Source: Isochrysis galbana
Taxonomy: Eukaryota > Haptophyta > Isochrysidales > Isochrysidaceae
Direction: 5' to 3'
Assembly: GCA_018136815.1 (NCBI GenBank)
Contig: CM030945.1
Location: forward strand, 532,605 to 596,604
DNA length: 64,000 nt
Positions 20,142 through 30,400 of the stretch are shown here, in pieces. The notes under the pieces were generated by a model that saw only the letters and a list, made by a program, of their open reading frames with translations, did no database searches and had not been told where the DNA came from. The position numbers and the translations under genes are program-made. Positions within the stretch are counted from its first letter, which is position 1; every line of letters begins with the position of its first letter.

Positions 20142-23100
20142 ATGACCGAGCCGCCCAAGCTCATCGTCTCTACCTCGGGTCTCGAATCCAAGAAGAAGCA
20201 GACCGTGCAGACCAATGCGGCAGCACTTGGGCTGCTTGTGATGCCCGACCTCACCGCTGCGTGCACACACCTCATCTCGGACACGGTGCTTAGCGACAAG
20301 TACCTGGTGGCGGTACAAATGCGGATTCCCGTCGTCAGCACTGAATGGGTCTATGAGTCTGCTTGCTACGGTGAGCTGCTTGATGAGGAGGACTACCTGC
20401 TGCGGCCATTCCATCGGCTCGTTATCTGCGTCTCTGGCTCCTCCTTTGGTCACTACGACAGACTTGCCATTCAATCCCTCATCGAACGCGAGGGAGGCAA
20501 GTACTCATGCTTGCTCGACAGCCAAGTCACCCACCTCGTGGTCGATGCACCCATTGGTGAGAATTATCTGCACTGCTGCTCTGAGCAAAAGTTAACACAT
20601 GTGCGCGTTGTGTCTCCAGCATGGTTGGCAGCGAGTATCTCTCGAGGTGTCTGTGCCGATGCACGCGAATTCGGTGTACAATCAGCTTCCGGGCATTTTT
20701 CAGCCGCCCCCGCACAGCTCGATTTCGTCTTCGGCCCGCGCTTATTTGCGCAGTCGATCTCGGAGCTCTATCTCTCTAGCTGTGTCTTATACATTCCGGA
20801 GAAGAGTTCCGGAGCGGCCTTGCACTCCCGGTTGATACGGGCCGCGCGCATGGGGGGTGCGACCACGGTGGACACGGCGAGCGCATGGGTGACGCACATT
20901 GTCTTGGGTGACATGGGTGGTAGCGACAGCGCACCGTGGGACGACGTCAAGTCGGCATGCCCTCATGCTCGCCTGATTTCGCATGAATGGCTTTTACAGT
21001 GCGATCGGCTTCGAACCTTCTTACACCCAAGCGAGTACGAATGGGTGCCGCAACCTAGGCCGACGTTCCCCATACAGCGGTCTGCTCACAACAACGCCGA
21101 AGTAGCCATGGCACGCCTCGCCTCCGATGCTTTGCCGCGAGACAAATCAGACGATCTGGTTCAGAAGAAATGCCAAGATGAGAGATGCCCTTCGCAACCG
21201 TGCTCAGGTGAGCTCGACAATGAGACCCCAACCAGTTGTTCGCCACACGCGGAACAAAATTTTCTGCGGGACGTCTGCTTGCTGTGGGTGCATGCGTCTA
21301 CAGCCCCACATGGCGGCCCTCGTGCCAAGTTATTCCTGGAAGCCGAATCGCACGGAGCCATCACACTTGAGATGTCAGATGGGAATCTTCCCCTGGAGTG
21401 GAAACCTTTCACTGGGCGCGCTTATGCCATTGCCGACCATGGCAAAACTGGTGCGCACATGGCGGCGAAAGCAGTGGAAGCTCGCCAGAGTGACGGTGGT
21501 AGTAAGAAGACGCGTGCAGCCAGCTGGGAGTGGCTCAATGAGTCGCTGAAAGCGTGCCGCATTCTCTCCGTGTCTGAGCATAGGTTGATGCGGCCCATCG
21601 ACTTCGAAGTGCCTTTGCCCGAATTCAACGGGCTGAAAATTTCGTTCACGGGCTTTCCGTATCTTTCACACGAGAGGCGATTGGCTGAGCGCCTGGTCCA
21701 GATCTTAGGAGCGAAAGCGCACACTGAATTGAAACGTTCATCAACCCACTTGATTGCTTGGGGGTCTAAGCGCTGGGGAGGGAAGAAGTGTGAGCGTGCG
21801 GCTGAGCTGGGCACGCCGGTTTTGACTGCTCATTGGCTGGACGAGTGTGCAAGGCAGGGCAAGCTCGTCGACCACGATTCCTTTTTACTCCCAAGAGAAG
21901 ACCCTATCTCCATTTCGGATAATCGTCTGCCGCGCTCTGCACCGACACAATCTTTGGGCGATGTGCCCGCCCCGCCCACTGCGTCATCGTTGTGCGGACA
22001 CATGGCCGCAAACAACGAGACATCAATGAATAGTCCTGCACTCTTGAAGCAAGTCGAAATGGGAGGTCAAGCAACTTCGTCGCGTGGTATCACTGCGCCG
22101 AGCCCTCGACGCAGGGCGCCATTAGGACGGAGCCCACGTTTTTGCGGCATCATCGCCAAAGAGGACCCCGGCCTGCGTGCGCAGGGCCTGTCGCCCATGA
22201 ACTTTTCGTGCGACTCTCCTGCGGATGGCGCAGCCACGAACGGCCAAGTTGCATCACAAGGTGTCTCCGATGAGTCTCCCCATTTGCATGGGGTCGCACA
22301 TGCTGCATCCAGGGCGAGTCCCTTCGCCCCGCTGCTTTCCATGCCACCGCCGTCCAAGCTGTCTAAGTCCACGTCCGCACGCTCTCCCTCGCGAACACAC
22401 GTGGCTCTCGGAGAGCTGCATGGAAATGGGCTGAATAGCGCTCACCCACTAGCGCAACAGATAACATCTTCTGCTGGGCGTGATGGCACGCTTGCACTCA
22501 CGCGGCATGGCACAATGGCCAGGGCGGAAGAGTTGCTGCGCCAGATGCCCACCTCAGCTGATTTCTTGGCTGCTTGCACTCGAGCACCGGGAGGCACGGT
22601 ATGCTCTCGTGCCGAGGGCAATGCTGACGATCTTGCCTCTGAGTCATCCGTGGCATCTAGTCGCAGGCATGTGCGTCGCTCCGACATTGTCAACACCCAT
22701 GTTGATGAAGAGGAGGAGCGGCATTCACAAGCTGAGGTTCGCTACGTCGATCACAGCCAGCAGGAACGAAAAGAGATGATCAAAGCGCGAATGTTGGGCA
22801 GCGCGGTAAGTCTCGGAGATGTTGGCTCGGATCCGCCATCTGACACGACTGCGATGTCGTGCTGTGGCGCTCCGATGCATTTGGCCCGAGGTGAAGACGA
22901 GGCGGCAATGGACCCGCAGCTCTCGGAACTTGAGCAAGTTGTGCACGCTCACCGCGCGGCTCTGAGTGCGAATAGCTGTACTCTTGTTGCGAGCACGGCT
23001 GGGCCAAAGTCGTTGGTTACAAATTCTGGTGGTCTCTTCGCTGCACTCCGCGGGAGCCAGTGTTTAGGGCTGGCGCTGAGCTCGAGCGCAACCCCGGCGC

Positions 23101-23366
23101 CCCCGATGTCTGCCACTAGATCTGTTACCATGCATGGTTTATCTAACACTGGGGCCAAGGAAGGAATCTCGAGCCCGCTCGATGAAGCGGTGGTGCTGGC
23201 CTCCGACGATTGTGCCGAACATTACAGCGACAATGTTTGGCTTCCCACTCCCACAAAACGCCGCTCCCTTCGTTCTGCAACAACTGAGGCTTCGGCTTCT
23301 AGCATAGTGGAAGCGCGTGGGGTTGCAAACAAACGTGCAAAAAGAGGGGCTGGCTCTTCGACGTGA
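20142..23366 (+). CDS. multi-BRCT protein, TopBP1/Dpb11-like
   Basis: One uninterrupted frame of 1074 residues from ATG at 20142. Five BRCT domains can be read. BRCT1 about 5-92 (IPVVSTEWVYESACYGEL); BRCT2 about 97-185 (YSCLLDSQVTHLVVDAP, VVSPAWLAASI); BRCT3 about 205-305 (TTVDTASAWVTHIVLGD, LISHEWLLQCDRL). BRCT4 about 378-480 is degenerate (SWEWLNESLKACRI). BRCT5 about 492-583 (LKISFTGFPYLSHERRLAER, STHLIAWG, VLTAHWLDECARQGKLV). Residues beyond 600 are low-complexity, Ser/Pro/Ala-rich and probably disordered. A triple BRCT followed by a BRCT pair resembles TopBP1/Dpb11/Rad4, scaffolds that read phosphorylated partners in replication initiation and ATR checkpoint signalling. PTIP- or MCPH1-like proteins are alternatives. 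Intronless over 3.2 kb, unlike its neighbours. Confidence 0.85.
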   Translation: MTEPPKLIVSTSGLESKKKQTVQTNAAALGLLVMPDLTAACTHLISDTVLSDKYLVAVQMRIPVVSTEWVYESACYGELLDEEDYLLRPFHRLVICVSGSSFGHYDRLAIQSLIEREGGKYSCLLDSQVTHLVVDAPIGENYLHCCSEQKLTHVRVVSPAWLAASISRGVCADAREFGVQSASGHFSAAPAQLDFVFGPRLFAQSISELYLSSCVLYIPEKSSGAALHSRLIRAARMGGATTVDTASAWVTHIVLGDMGGSDSAPWDDVKSACPHARLISHEWLLQCDRLRTFLHPSEYEWVPQPRPTFPIQRSAHNNAEVAMARLASDALPRDKSDDLVQKKCQDERCPSQPCSGELDNETPTSCSPHAEQNFLRDVCLLWVHASTAPHGGPRAKLFLEAESHGAITLEMSDGNLPLEWKPFTGRAYAIADHGKTGAHMAAKAVEARQSDGGSKKTRAASWEWLNESLKACRILSVSEHRLMRPIDFEVPLPEFNGLKISFTGFPYLSHERRLAERLVQILGAKAHTELKRSSTHLIAWGSKRWGGKKCERAAELGTPVLTAHWLDECARQGKLVDHDSFLLPREDPISISDNRLPRSAPTQSLGDVPAPPTASSLCGHMAANNETSMNSPALLKQVEMGGQATSSRGITAPSPRRRAPLGRSPRFCGIIAKEDPGLRAQGLSPMNFSCDSPADGAATNGQVASQGVSDESPHLHGVAHAASRASPFAPLLSMPPPSKLSKSTSARSPSRTHVALGELHGNGLNSAHPLAQQITSSAGRDGTLALTRHGTMARAEELLRQMPTSADFLAACTRAPGGTVCSRAEGNADDLASESSVASSRRHVRRSDIVNTHVDEEEERHSQAEVRYVDHSQQERKEMIKARMLGSAVSLGDVGSDPPSDTTAMSCCGAPMHLARGEDEAAMDPQLSELEQVVHAHRAALSANSCTLVASTAGPKSLVTNSGGLFAALRGSQCLGLALSSSATPAPPMSATRSVTMHGLSNTGAKEGISSPLDEAVVLASDDCAEHYSDNVWLPTPTKRRSLRSATTEASASSIVEARGVANKRAKRGAGSST

Positions 23367-23562
23367 GAACGTAAGAGTATATTATCACCTATCTCTCATC
23401 CAACATTTTGTGTTCTTGCCATAACTAAGTTTATACTTAGTTCACATTGGGGAGGCGCCTTGTGCCCTTCCCCCTAAGGATCCAATTTTTTGGCGAGCCT
23501 GTCGTTCACTCCAGCTCTACCATTTGGCCCGAGCTAGCACCGGCCACGAATTAAAAACCTCA
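23367..23562. repeat. R2 palindrome copy in intergenic sequence
   Basis: ACTAAGTTTATACTTAGTTC at 23425-23444 is followed by CACATTGGGGAGGCGCCTTG, the R2 variant also found inverted at 460-516. The rest, up to the Copia cluster, shows no gene. Confidence 0.75.
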
Positions 23563-23885
23563 TAATATTCTTACCGCGATGTCGTTGAAGTAGTCCGCCC
23601 CGGTGGCGCCCGAGTCGATGAGGATGCGCAGCGAATCATTCTCGGTGTTCTTGGTCGTGGTGGCGCATATCTTGTTGCAGGTGAAGGTGAGGCGTCCACC
23701 ACTTTGCTTGTTTTCCTTCTTCATCTTGGCATCATAGAGGTTAGCCTTGATCTTGGCTTGGAGGCCCTCCGGCACCTTGTCCCAATCGATCAAGTGCGCG
23801 GTGTCGGGGTTGGACCAGCAGATGCCCGTGTGCATGCGGTCGCAGTGGGAGCAAGGCTTCTTGTCCTTGTTGTTGTTGCTCCTAC
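23563..23885 (-). mobile_element. Copia fragment: Gag zinc knuckle and protease
   Basis: The - strand encodes SNNNKDKKPCSHCDRMHTGI followed by C (CCHC knuckle) and, further on, RILIDSGATGADYFNDI (aspartic protease). It closely matches part of the intact element at 28520-28826. It stops abruptly at both ends; at 23885 it meets a + strand Copia piece head to head. Confidence 0.9.
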
Positions 23886-24216
23886 CGCACCCCTTGGATG
23901 GCATGTGGTCGAGAAGCCCGACGCATCATTTGGTCCATTCAAACGCAACATGCTCTCCACCCACAAGGCGTGCTCACGCAATGATGATATTGAGAAGCGC
24001 AAGGCTTCATACAAGGCTTCATGCAAGGCTTAATGTGCGTCGTGAACCCAAGGCCTAGCTATGGCTAGGTGGTGTGCAAAGCATTTGTTCTTGTTGGGGT
24101 TTTGTTTTTGTGTCGGTTACGTGACCGGCGGTTGAGTCGGTTACGGCGGTTGAGTCGGTTACGGCGGTTGAGTCGTTTGAGTTCGGTTGCAAGGCGCCCA
24201 TGGTGCCACGGTTCTT
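23886..24216 (+). mobile_element. Copia fragment fused to a truncated LTR (+ orientation)
   Basis: 23886-23990 matches 28954-29054 of the intact element. At 23991 it switches to an LTR start (TGAGAAGCGCAAGGCTTCAT) that runs to 24180 and then stops. 24181-24216 consists of two tiny Copia scraps: GTTCGGTTGCAAGGC, matching about 29954, and CCCATGGTGCCACGGTTCTT, inverted from the RNase H side. The LTR carries the same 12-bp insertion and TAATGTGCGTCG variant as the inverted LTR that follows. Confidence 0.85.
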
Positions 24217-24474
24217 TGAGTGGCGAAAGCTGTCTTGTTACTTGTCTCTTAGGGGTCTCTACCCTTACACGGTGCGATGTCCGTTCAAACGACTCAACCG
24301 CCGTAACCGACTCAACCGCCGTAACCGACTCAACCGCCGGTCACGTAACCGACACAAAAACAAAACCCCAACAAGAACAAATGCTTTGCACACCACCTAG
24401 CCATAGCTAGGCCTTGGGTTCACGACGCACATTAGGCCTTGCATGAAGCCTTGTATGAAGCCTTGCGCTTCTCA
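24217..24474 (-). mobile_element. Copia LTR, inverted, older subtype
   Basis: A 258-bp LTR in reverse orientation, from TGAGTGGCGAAAGC to GCGCTTCTCA. It differs from the intact element's 246-bp LTR by a 12-bp duplication and several substitutions (for example around GGACATCGCACCGTG). It is followed at 24475 by the inverted polypurine tract and then the pol 3' end, so it is the 3' LTR of a - strand element. Confidence 0.9.
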
Positions 24475-25151
24475 CCCCCCCTTGACCTGATCCCCCGGAG
24501 AAGGGCAACAAATGAGGGATTCGCAAGGCAGCAAGATCTCAGATGCGAACCATGATCAGCCCACGGAACTTGGTGAACTTGTTCGCCGCTAGGGGCTTCG
24601 TCATCATGTCGGCCACATTGAGCTCGGTCTGAACGTGGTAGACACGTAACACATTCTTCTGCGTGAGCTCACGCACGTAGAGCTCACGACGATGGATGTG
24701 ACGGGCCAAACCCTTCATGATGGGATTGTCCGCGAGTGCCTTTGCACCCTTACTGTCGGACAAGAGCGGGCTTGGTTCCGCTTGCTTCCAACCGAGATCC
24801 GCGAGCGTGTTACGGAAGTTCTCGATACGCTGCGAAGCGAGGGAGGCCGCCATCGTTTCCGCTTCGTTGGCCGACAAGGAGATGCTGTTTTGGCGCTTGC
24901 TGCCCCAATCGACGAGGCTGCCATTGATGAAGATGAGCCAGCCGCTCGTCGAACGTACTACGTCCCACGATGCGTCGACCATGCCGCGTACCATGCCTTC
25001 ACCTTGACGAAAGAGGCCGATGATGGGGCTATCGCCATTGTTCTTGTAGTACTTGAGGCCCATGGTGCCACGGTTCTTGAGGTAGAGAAGGCAATGCAGC
25101 GCCGCGTGCCAAAGGTTCACGGTGGGGAACGACATCGCGCGGCAAAGTTGG
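24475..25151 (-). mobile_element. Copia - strand element: RT/RNase H 3' part
   Basis: It encodes the end of the polyprotein on the - strand (LCRAMSFPTVNLWHAALHCL ... GMVDASWDVVRSTSG ... LSDSKGAKALADNP ... LIMVRI, stop at 24539). The polypurine tract lies next to the LTR. It is interrupted at 25151 by a 1.3-kb insertion and resumes at 26444. Confidence 0.9.
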
Positions 25152-26443
25152 TGAGAAGCGCAAGGCTTCATGCAAGGCTTCATGTGTGTCGTGAACCCAA
25201 GGCCTAGCTATGGCTAGGTGGTGTGCAAAGCATTTGTTCTTGTTGGGGTTTTGTTTTTGTGTCGGTTACGTGACCGGCGGTTGAGTCGGTTACGGCGGTT
25301 GAGTCGGTTACGGCGGTTGAGTCGTTTGAACGGACAACGGACCGTGCAAGGGTAGAGACCCCTAAGAGACAAGTAACAAGACAGCTTTCGCCACTCATCT
25401 GGTACCCCCGCCGAGAGACAAAGAGACATGGACAAGAACAATGACAAGATCTTCTTCTACAACAAGGATGGTGCTGAATGGAGAGCATTCAGGCCCAAGT
25501 TGCTCGCGATGGCCGGCAAGAACGGTTGCCGACGTGCGATGCTCAAGAACAAGACGGAAAGCGTCGATGACGCCGACAAGGACAAGGAAGCCACCCAGGT
25601 GGAACTGAACAAGGCATATGACCTCCTCATCATGTGCATCAAGGATGACAAGCTTGTGGCCACCTTGGATGTGCTCTACACGGATGAGGAGGAAGAGAAG
25701 TACGACGGCCACCGTGCGTTCAAACACATCGACGAGTTGCACGTGGCGGTCAACACCGAAGACAAGGCTGAAGACAAGAAGATGGAGTATGACACACTCA
25801 AGATGACCAACCTCCAGGAGTTCCCCTCAAGGGAGGAGGTCACCAACCGCTTTGACAACATGTTTGGCATCTTCCAAGGACTCAAGGGCACCGCGCGCGA
25901 AGTCTCCGTCGCCGAGTTGTGCCTCGACATGAAAGCGAGCTTCATTGGATGTGGAGAAGGAGTCCTTCGTGAAGTGGACAAGGCATGGGGCTCCTTGGAA
26001 GTTGAGCACCGCAAGAGGCCTGATATGGTGCACAAGAACCTTGTGGAGGCTGCGGCCATCGCCCATAAGCATGAGGCGGTGCGCTCCACGGTACGTCCGG
26101 GCCAACGTGCAATGCAAGCGCCCGTACACGGTGATGGACTACTCCACCTTAGGCAACGACAACACTGTCTTTGGCGACGAGAGTGCAAGCGAGTACTCGG
26201 CGTCGATGTGCCACAAGATCTTGATGGCGACTGAGGTGTGCGACGACGCCATCTACATCGGCTTCCCAAAGCCCTTTAAGCCGCACCAACTCAAGTACCT
26301 ACCACAAGATGAACAAGACTTGTGGGAGGAGGCGCGCATGAAGGAGTACAACACCTTGGTGACCAACAAGACCTTCATCACAACGGACCGTGCAAGGGTA
26401 GAGACCCCTAAGAGACAAGTAACAAGACAGCTTTCGCCACTCA
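25152..26443 (+). mobile_element. deletion-derivative Copia insertion with GTTGG target duplication
   Basis: It starts with a full 246-bp LTR (25152-25397) that by eye equals the intact element's LTR, then a TGGTACCCCC primer-binding-like site and a Gag frame from ATG 25428. At 26120/26121 it jumps from the Gag region (28434 equivalent) to an upstream-of-RT region (30500 equivalent), losing about 2 kb. At 26379/26380 it jumps again into the last 64 bases of an LTR. It is flanked by GTTGG at 25147-25151 and 26444-26448, showing that it entered the - strand element as a unit. The Gag differs from the intact copy by only one residue that I noticed (AELC versus AELY). Confidence 0.9.
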
Positions 26444-27181
26444 GTTGGCCCACCGTGTACGAGATGTCGGGGTTGCTCACCACGGCGGCGTAGAGGTGGC
26501 GGATGCCGGCACGCACTAGAGGAGGAGCACTATCCTTGGCGCCGGGGATGCGGTTGATGATCACCATCGCGGGATAGAGCACAAACTCCCAATACTCTTG
26601 AGGGGCATTGCACCCTAGGAGCAATGGTCGCATGGTGCGCTCGAGCAACTTAACCGCGATTTCCGCAGGGTTGCCCCACGGCTCGTACGGGTTGCTCTCT
26701 TGCTTGCGGATTAAGTTGCTATCGCAGATCTCTTGCACCTTGTCGCTCTTAAGCACGGGCTCATTGTCCGAGTGCAAGCGCTTCACGATGAAGAACCCTT
26801 GCGTGTCCGCCAAGAAGCGCTGCAACATCGTTGGGTGCTCCGACTTGAAGCGCATGGGATATGCGAACACGAGGCCGGAGAAGACGTCGTAGAACACGTC
26901 CACGTACTTGTAGCCCGTGAGCACGCTGCGGCAAGGCATAGTGAGGATGTCGTTGGTGATGACGTCCCCGACGGCGTTTGTCATCCATGGTCCTCCACCT
27001 CCGCCTCCGGGTCGGCGTTGCGCATTGGCCTTGAGCGCGACCTCGTTGACGTCTTCCGCCTTCCTTGCTTGAATGCGCTTGAGGTTGGCGGGCACGTCGA
27101 CGGAGTAGTCTGGCAGGCGGCGGAGGCGTTCATCGCTCGGTGATCCAAGGCGCGCGCGCCAAATCTCCTTTGCCTCCTCAT
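26444..27181 (-). mobile_element. Copia - strand element: integrase fused to an RT remnant
   Basis: The continuation of the - strand element. Reading upstream from the insertion, YAAVVSNPDISYTVGQ is joined at about 26505 directly to the integrase end (SAPPLVRAGIRH), so most of the RT is deleted. The integrase core is present (LHSDNEPVLKS, NPAEIAVKLLERTM). At 27181 the sequence breaks off in EEAKEIW and meets a second copy of the integrase. Confidence 0.85.
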
Positions 27182-27466
27182 ACCTTGTCGCTCTTGAGTA
27201 CGGGCTCATTGTCCGAGTGCAAGCGCTTCACGGTGAAGAACCCTTGCGTGTCCGCCAAGAAGCGCTGCAACATCGTTGGGTGCTCCGACTTGAAGCGCAT
27301 GGGATACGCGAACACGAGGCCGGAGAAGACGTCGTAGAACACGTCCACGTACTTGTAGCCCGTGAGCACGCTGCGGCAAGGCATAGTTAGGATGTCGTTG
27401 GTGATGACGTCCCCGACGGCGTTTGTCATCCATGGTCCTCCACCTCCGCCTCCGGGTCGGCGTTGC
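27182..27466 (-). mobile_element. Copia integrase fragment, repeated, target of the intact element
   Basis: The - strand encodes the stretch from RRPGGGGGGPWMTNAVGDV to VLKSDKV, duplicating part of 26760-27010. Its other half continues at 32577. The last five bases GTTGC (27462-27466) are one copy of the intact element's target-site duplication. Confidence 0.88.
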
Positions 27467-30400
27467 TGAGAAGCGCAAGGCTTCATGCAAGGCTTCATGT
27501 GTGTCGTGAACCCAAGGCCTAGCTATGGCTAGGTGGTGTGCAAAGCATTTGTTCTTGTTGGGGTTTTGTTTTTGTGTCGGTTACGTGACCGGCGGTTGAG
27601 TCGGTTACGGCGGTTGAGTCGGTTACGGCGGTTGAGTCGTTTGAACGGACAACGGACCGTGCAAGGGTAGAGACCCCTAAGAGACAAGTAACAAGACAGC
27701 TTTCGCCACTCATCTGGTACCCCCGCCGAGAGACAAAGAGACATGGACAAGAACAATGACAAGATCTTCTTCTACAACAAGGATGGTGCTGAATGGAGAG
27801 CATTCAGGCCCAAGTTGCTCGCGATGGCCGGCAAGAACGGTTGCCGACGTGCGATGCTCAAGAACAAGACGGAAAGCGTCGATGACGCCGACAAGGACAA
27901 GGAAGCCACCCAGGTGGAACTGAACAAGGCATATGACCTCCTCATCATGTGCATCAAGGATGACAAGCTTGTGGCCACCTTGGATGTGCTCTACACGGAT
28001 GAGGAGGAAGAGAAGTACGACGGCCACCGTGCGTTCAAACACATCGACGAGTTGCACGTGGCGGTCAACACCGAAGACAAGGCTGAAGACAAGAAGATGG
28101 AGTATGACACACTCAAGATGACCAACCTCCAGGAGTTCCCCTCAAGGGAGGAGGTCACCAACCGCTTTGACAACATGTTTGGCATCTTCCAAGGACTCAA
28201 GGGCACCGCGCGCGAAGTCTCCGTCGCCGAGTTGTACCTCGACATGAAAGCGAGCTTCATTGGATGTGGAGAAGGAGTCCTTCGTGAAGTGGACAAGGCA
28301 TGGGGCTCCTTGGAAGTTGAGCACCGCAAGAGGCCTGATATGGTGCACAAGAACCTTGTGGAGGCTGCGGCCATCGCCCATAAGCATGAGGCGGTGCGCT
28401 CCACGGTACGTCCGGGCCAACGTGCAATGCAAGCGACCAAGACCGAGGATGACACGGATGCCATCAAGAAGGCCTATGAGGCGGGCTTCAAGGCTGGCCA
28501 AGGTGGGCGTGGAGGTGGTAGGAGCAACAACAACAAGGACAAGAAGCCTTGCTCCCACTGCGACCGCATGCACACGGGCATCTGCTGGTCCAACCCCGAC
28601 ACCGCGCACTTGATCGATTGGGACAAGGTGCCGGAGGGCCTCCAAGCCAAGATCAAGGCCAACCTCTATGATGCCAAGATGAAGAAGGAAAACAAGCAAA
28701 GTGGTGGACGCCTCACCTTCACCTGCAACAAGATCTGTGCAACCACGACCAAGAACACCGAGGATGATGCCTTACGCATCCTCATCGACTCGGGCGCCAC
28801 CGGGGCGGACTACTTCAACGACATCAGCTTCTTCCCGGACGGCGTGGATGAGACGCGCACGGACATGGTTGAGGTGGCAAGTGGCAAGGCAATCAAGACT
28901 TGGGGCACCGGCACCGCCAAGTTCCTTGCACTTGTGCGCCCCCAAGCCGGTGCACCCCTTGGATGGCATGTGGTCGAGAAGCCCGACGCATCATTTGGTC
29001 CATTCAAACGCAACATGCTCTCCACCCACAAGGCGTGCTCACGCAATGATGATATGAAGTGCATCATGGGCAAGGTGAATGGCTTTGAACTTCCGGGAGG
29101 TGCATTCATGCCTTTCACCATGGGTGACGACTCCCAAGGCTTCTATGTGGATGTACGGCCCATCCCCAAGGGCGAGACGACCAAGGCGTACTCGCTTGGA
29201 CCGTACACCACCGACAAGCACAAGGACATGCACGCCACGCATGAGGAGGCCAGGGAGATTTGGCGCGCGCGCCTTGGATCGCCTAGCGATGAACGCCTCC
29301 GCCGCCTGCCGGACTACTCCGTCGACGTGCCCGCCAACCTCAAGCGCCTTCAAGCAAGGAAGGCGGAAGACGTCAACGAGGTCGCGCTCAAGGCCAATGC
29401 GCAACGCCGACCCGGAGGCGGAGGTGGAGGACCATGGATGACAAACGCCGTCGGGGACGTCATCACCAACGACATCCTCACTATGCCTTGCCGCAGCGTG
29501 CTCACGGGCTACAAGTACGTGGACGTGTTCTACGACGTCTTCTCCGGCCTCGTGTTCGCGTATCCCATGCGCTTCAAGTCGGAGCACCCAACGATGTTGC
29601 AGCGCTTCTTGGCGGACACGCAAGGGTTCTTCATCGTGAAGCGCTTGCACTCGGACAATGAGCCCGTGCTCAAGAGCGACAAGGTGCAAGAGATCTGCGA
29701 TAGCAACTTGATCCGCAAGCAAGAGAGCAACCCGTACGAGCCGTGGGGCAACCCAGCGGAAATCGCGGTCAAGTTGCTCGAGCGCACCATGCGACCATTG
29801 CTCCTGGGGTGCAATGCTCCCCAAGAGTATTGGGAGTTTGCGCTCTATCCCGCGATGGTGATCATCAACCGCATCCCCGGCGCCAAGGATAGTGCTCCTC
29901 CTCTAGTGCGTGCCGGCATCCGCCACACGGTCAACCTGAGCATGCTCAAGGTGTTCGGTTGCAAGGCCATCGTGCAAAAGCCCAAGGCGTACCGCGACAA
30001 CAACTTGTCGGAGCAAGCACAAGAGTGCATCTACTTGGGCCCGGCACGCTACCACACGGGCAACATCTTCATGTCGCTCGAGACGGGCAAGGTGTTTGTG
30101 AGCGGTGTGCACGCCACCTTCATGGAGACCGAGTTCCCGTGGAAAACCACGAGGGGGGGTGAGATCCCCATTGACAAGACCGACCAATACGGCAAGATGC
30201 ATGGCTCAATCTACGCGTTTGGCATCCCGGAGGACCACGAGGATCCGGACTACACGCCCTCGGAGCATTCCTACTCGGGCCCCATCACGGAGGTGGAAGA
30301 GGACAATAGCGACAATGCCTCCGACACCACGTCGCCTATCCGAGCTCCTCAACGTCACCGACGCATCATCGAGTCCGATGAGGAGGATAACGATACGCTT

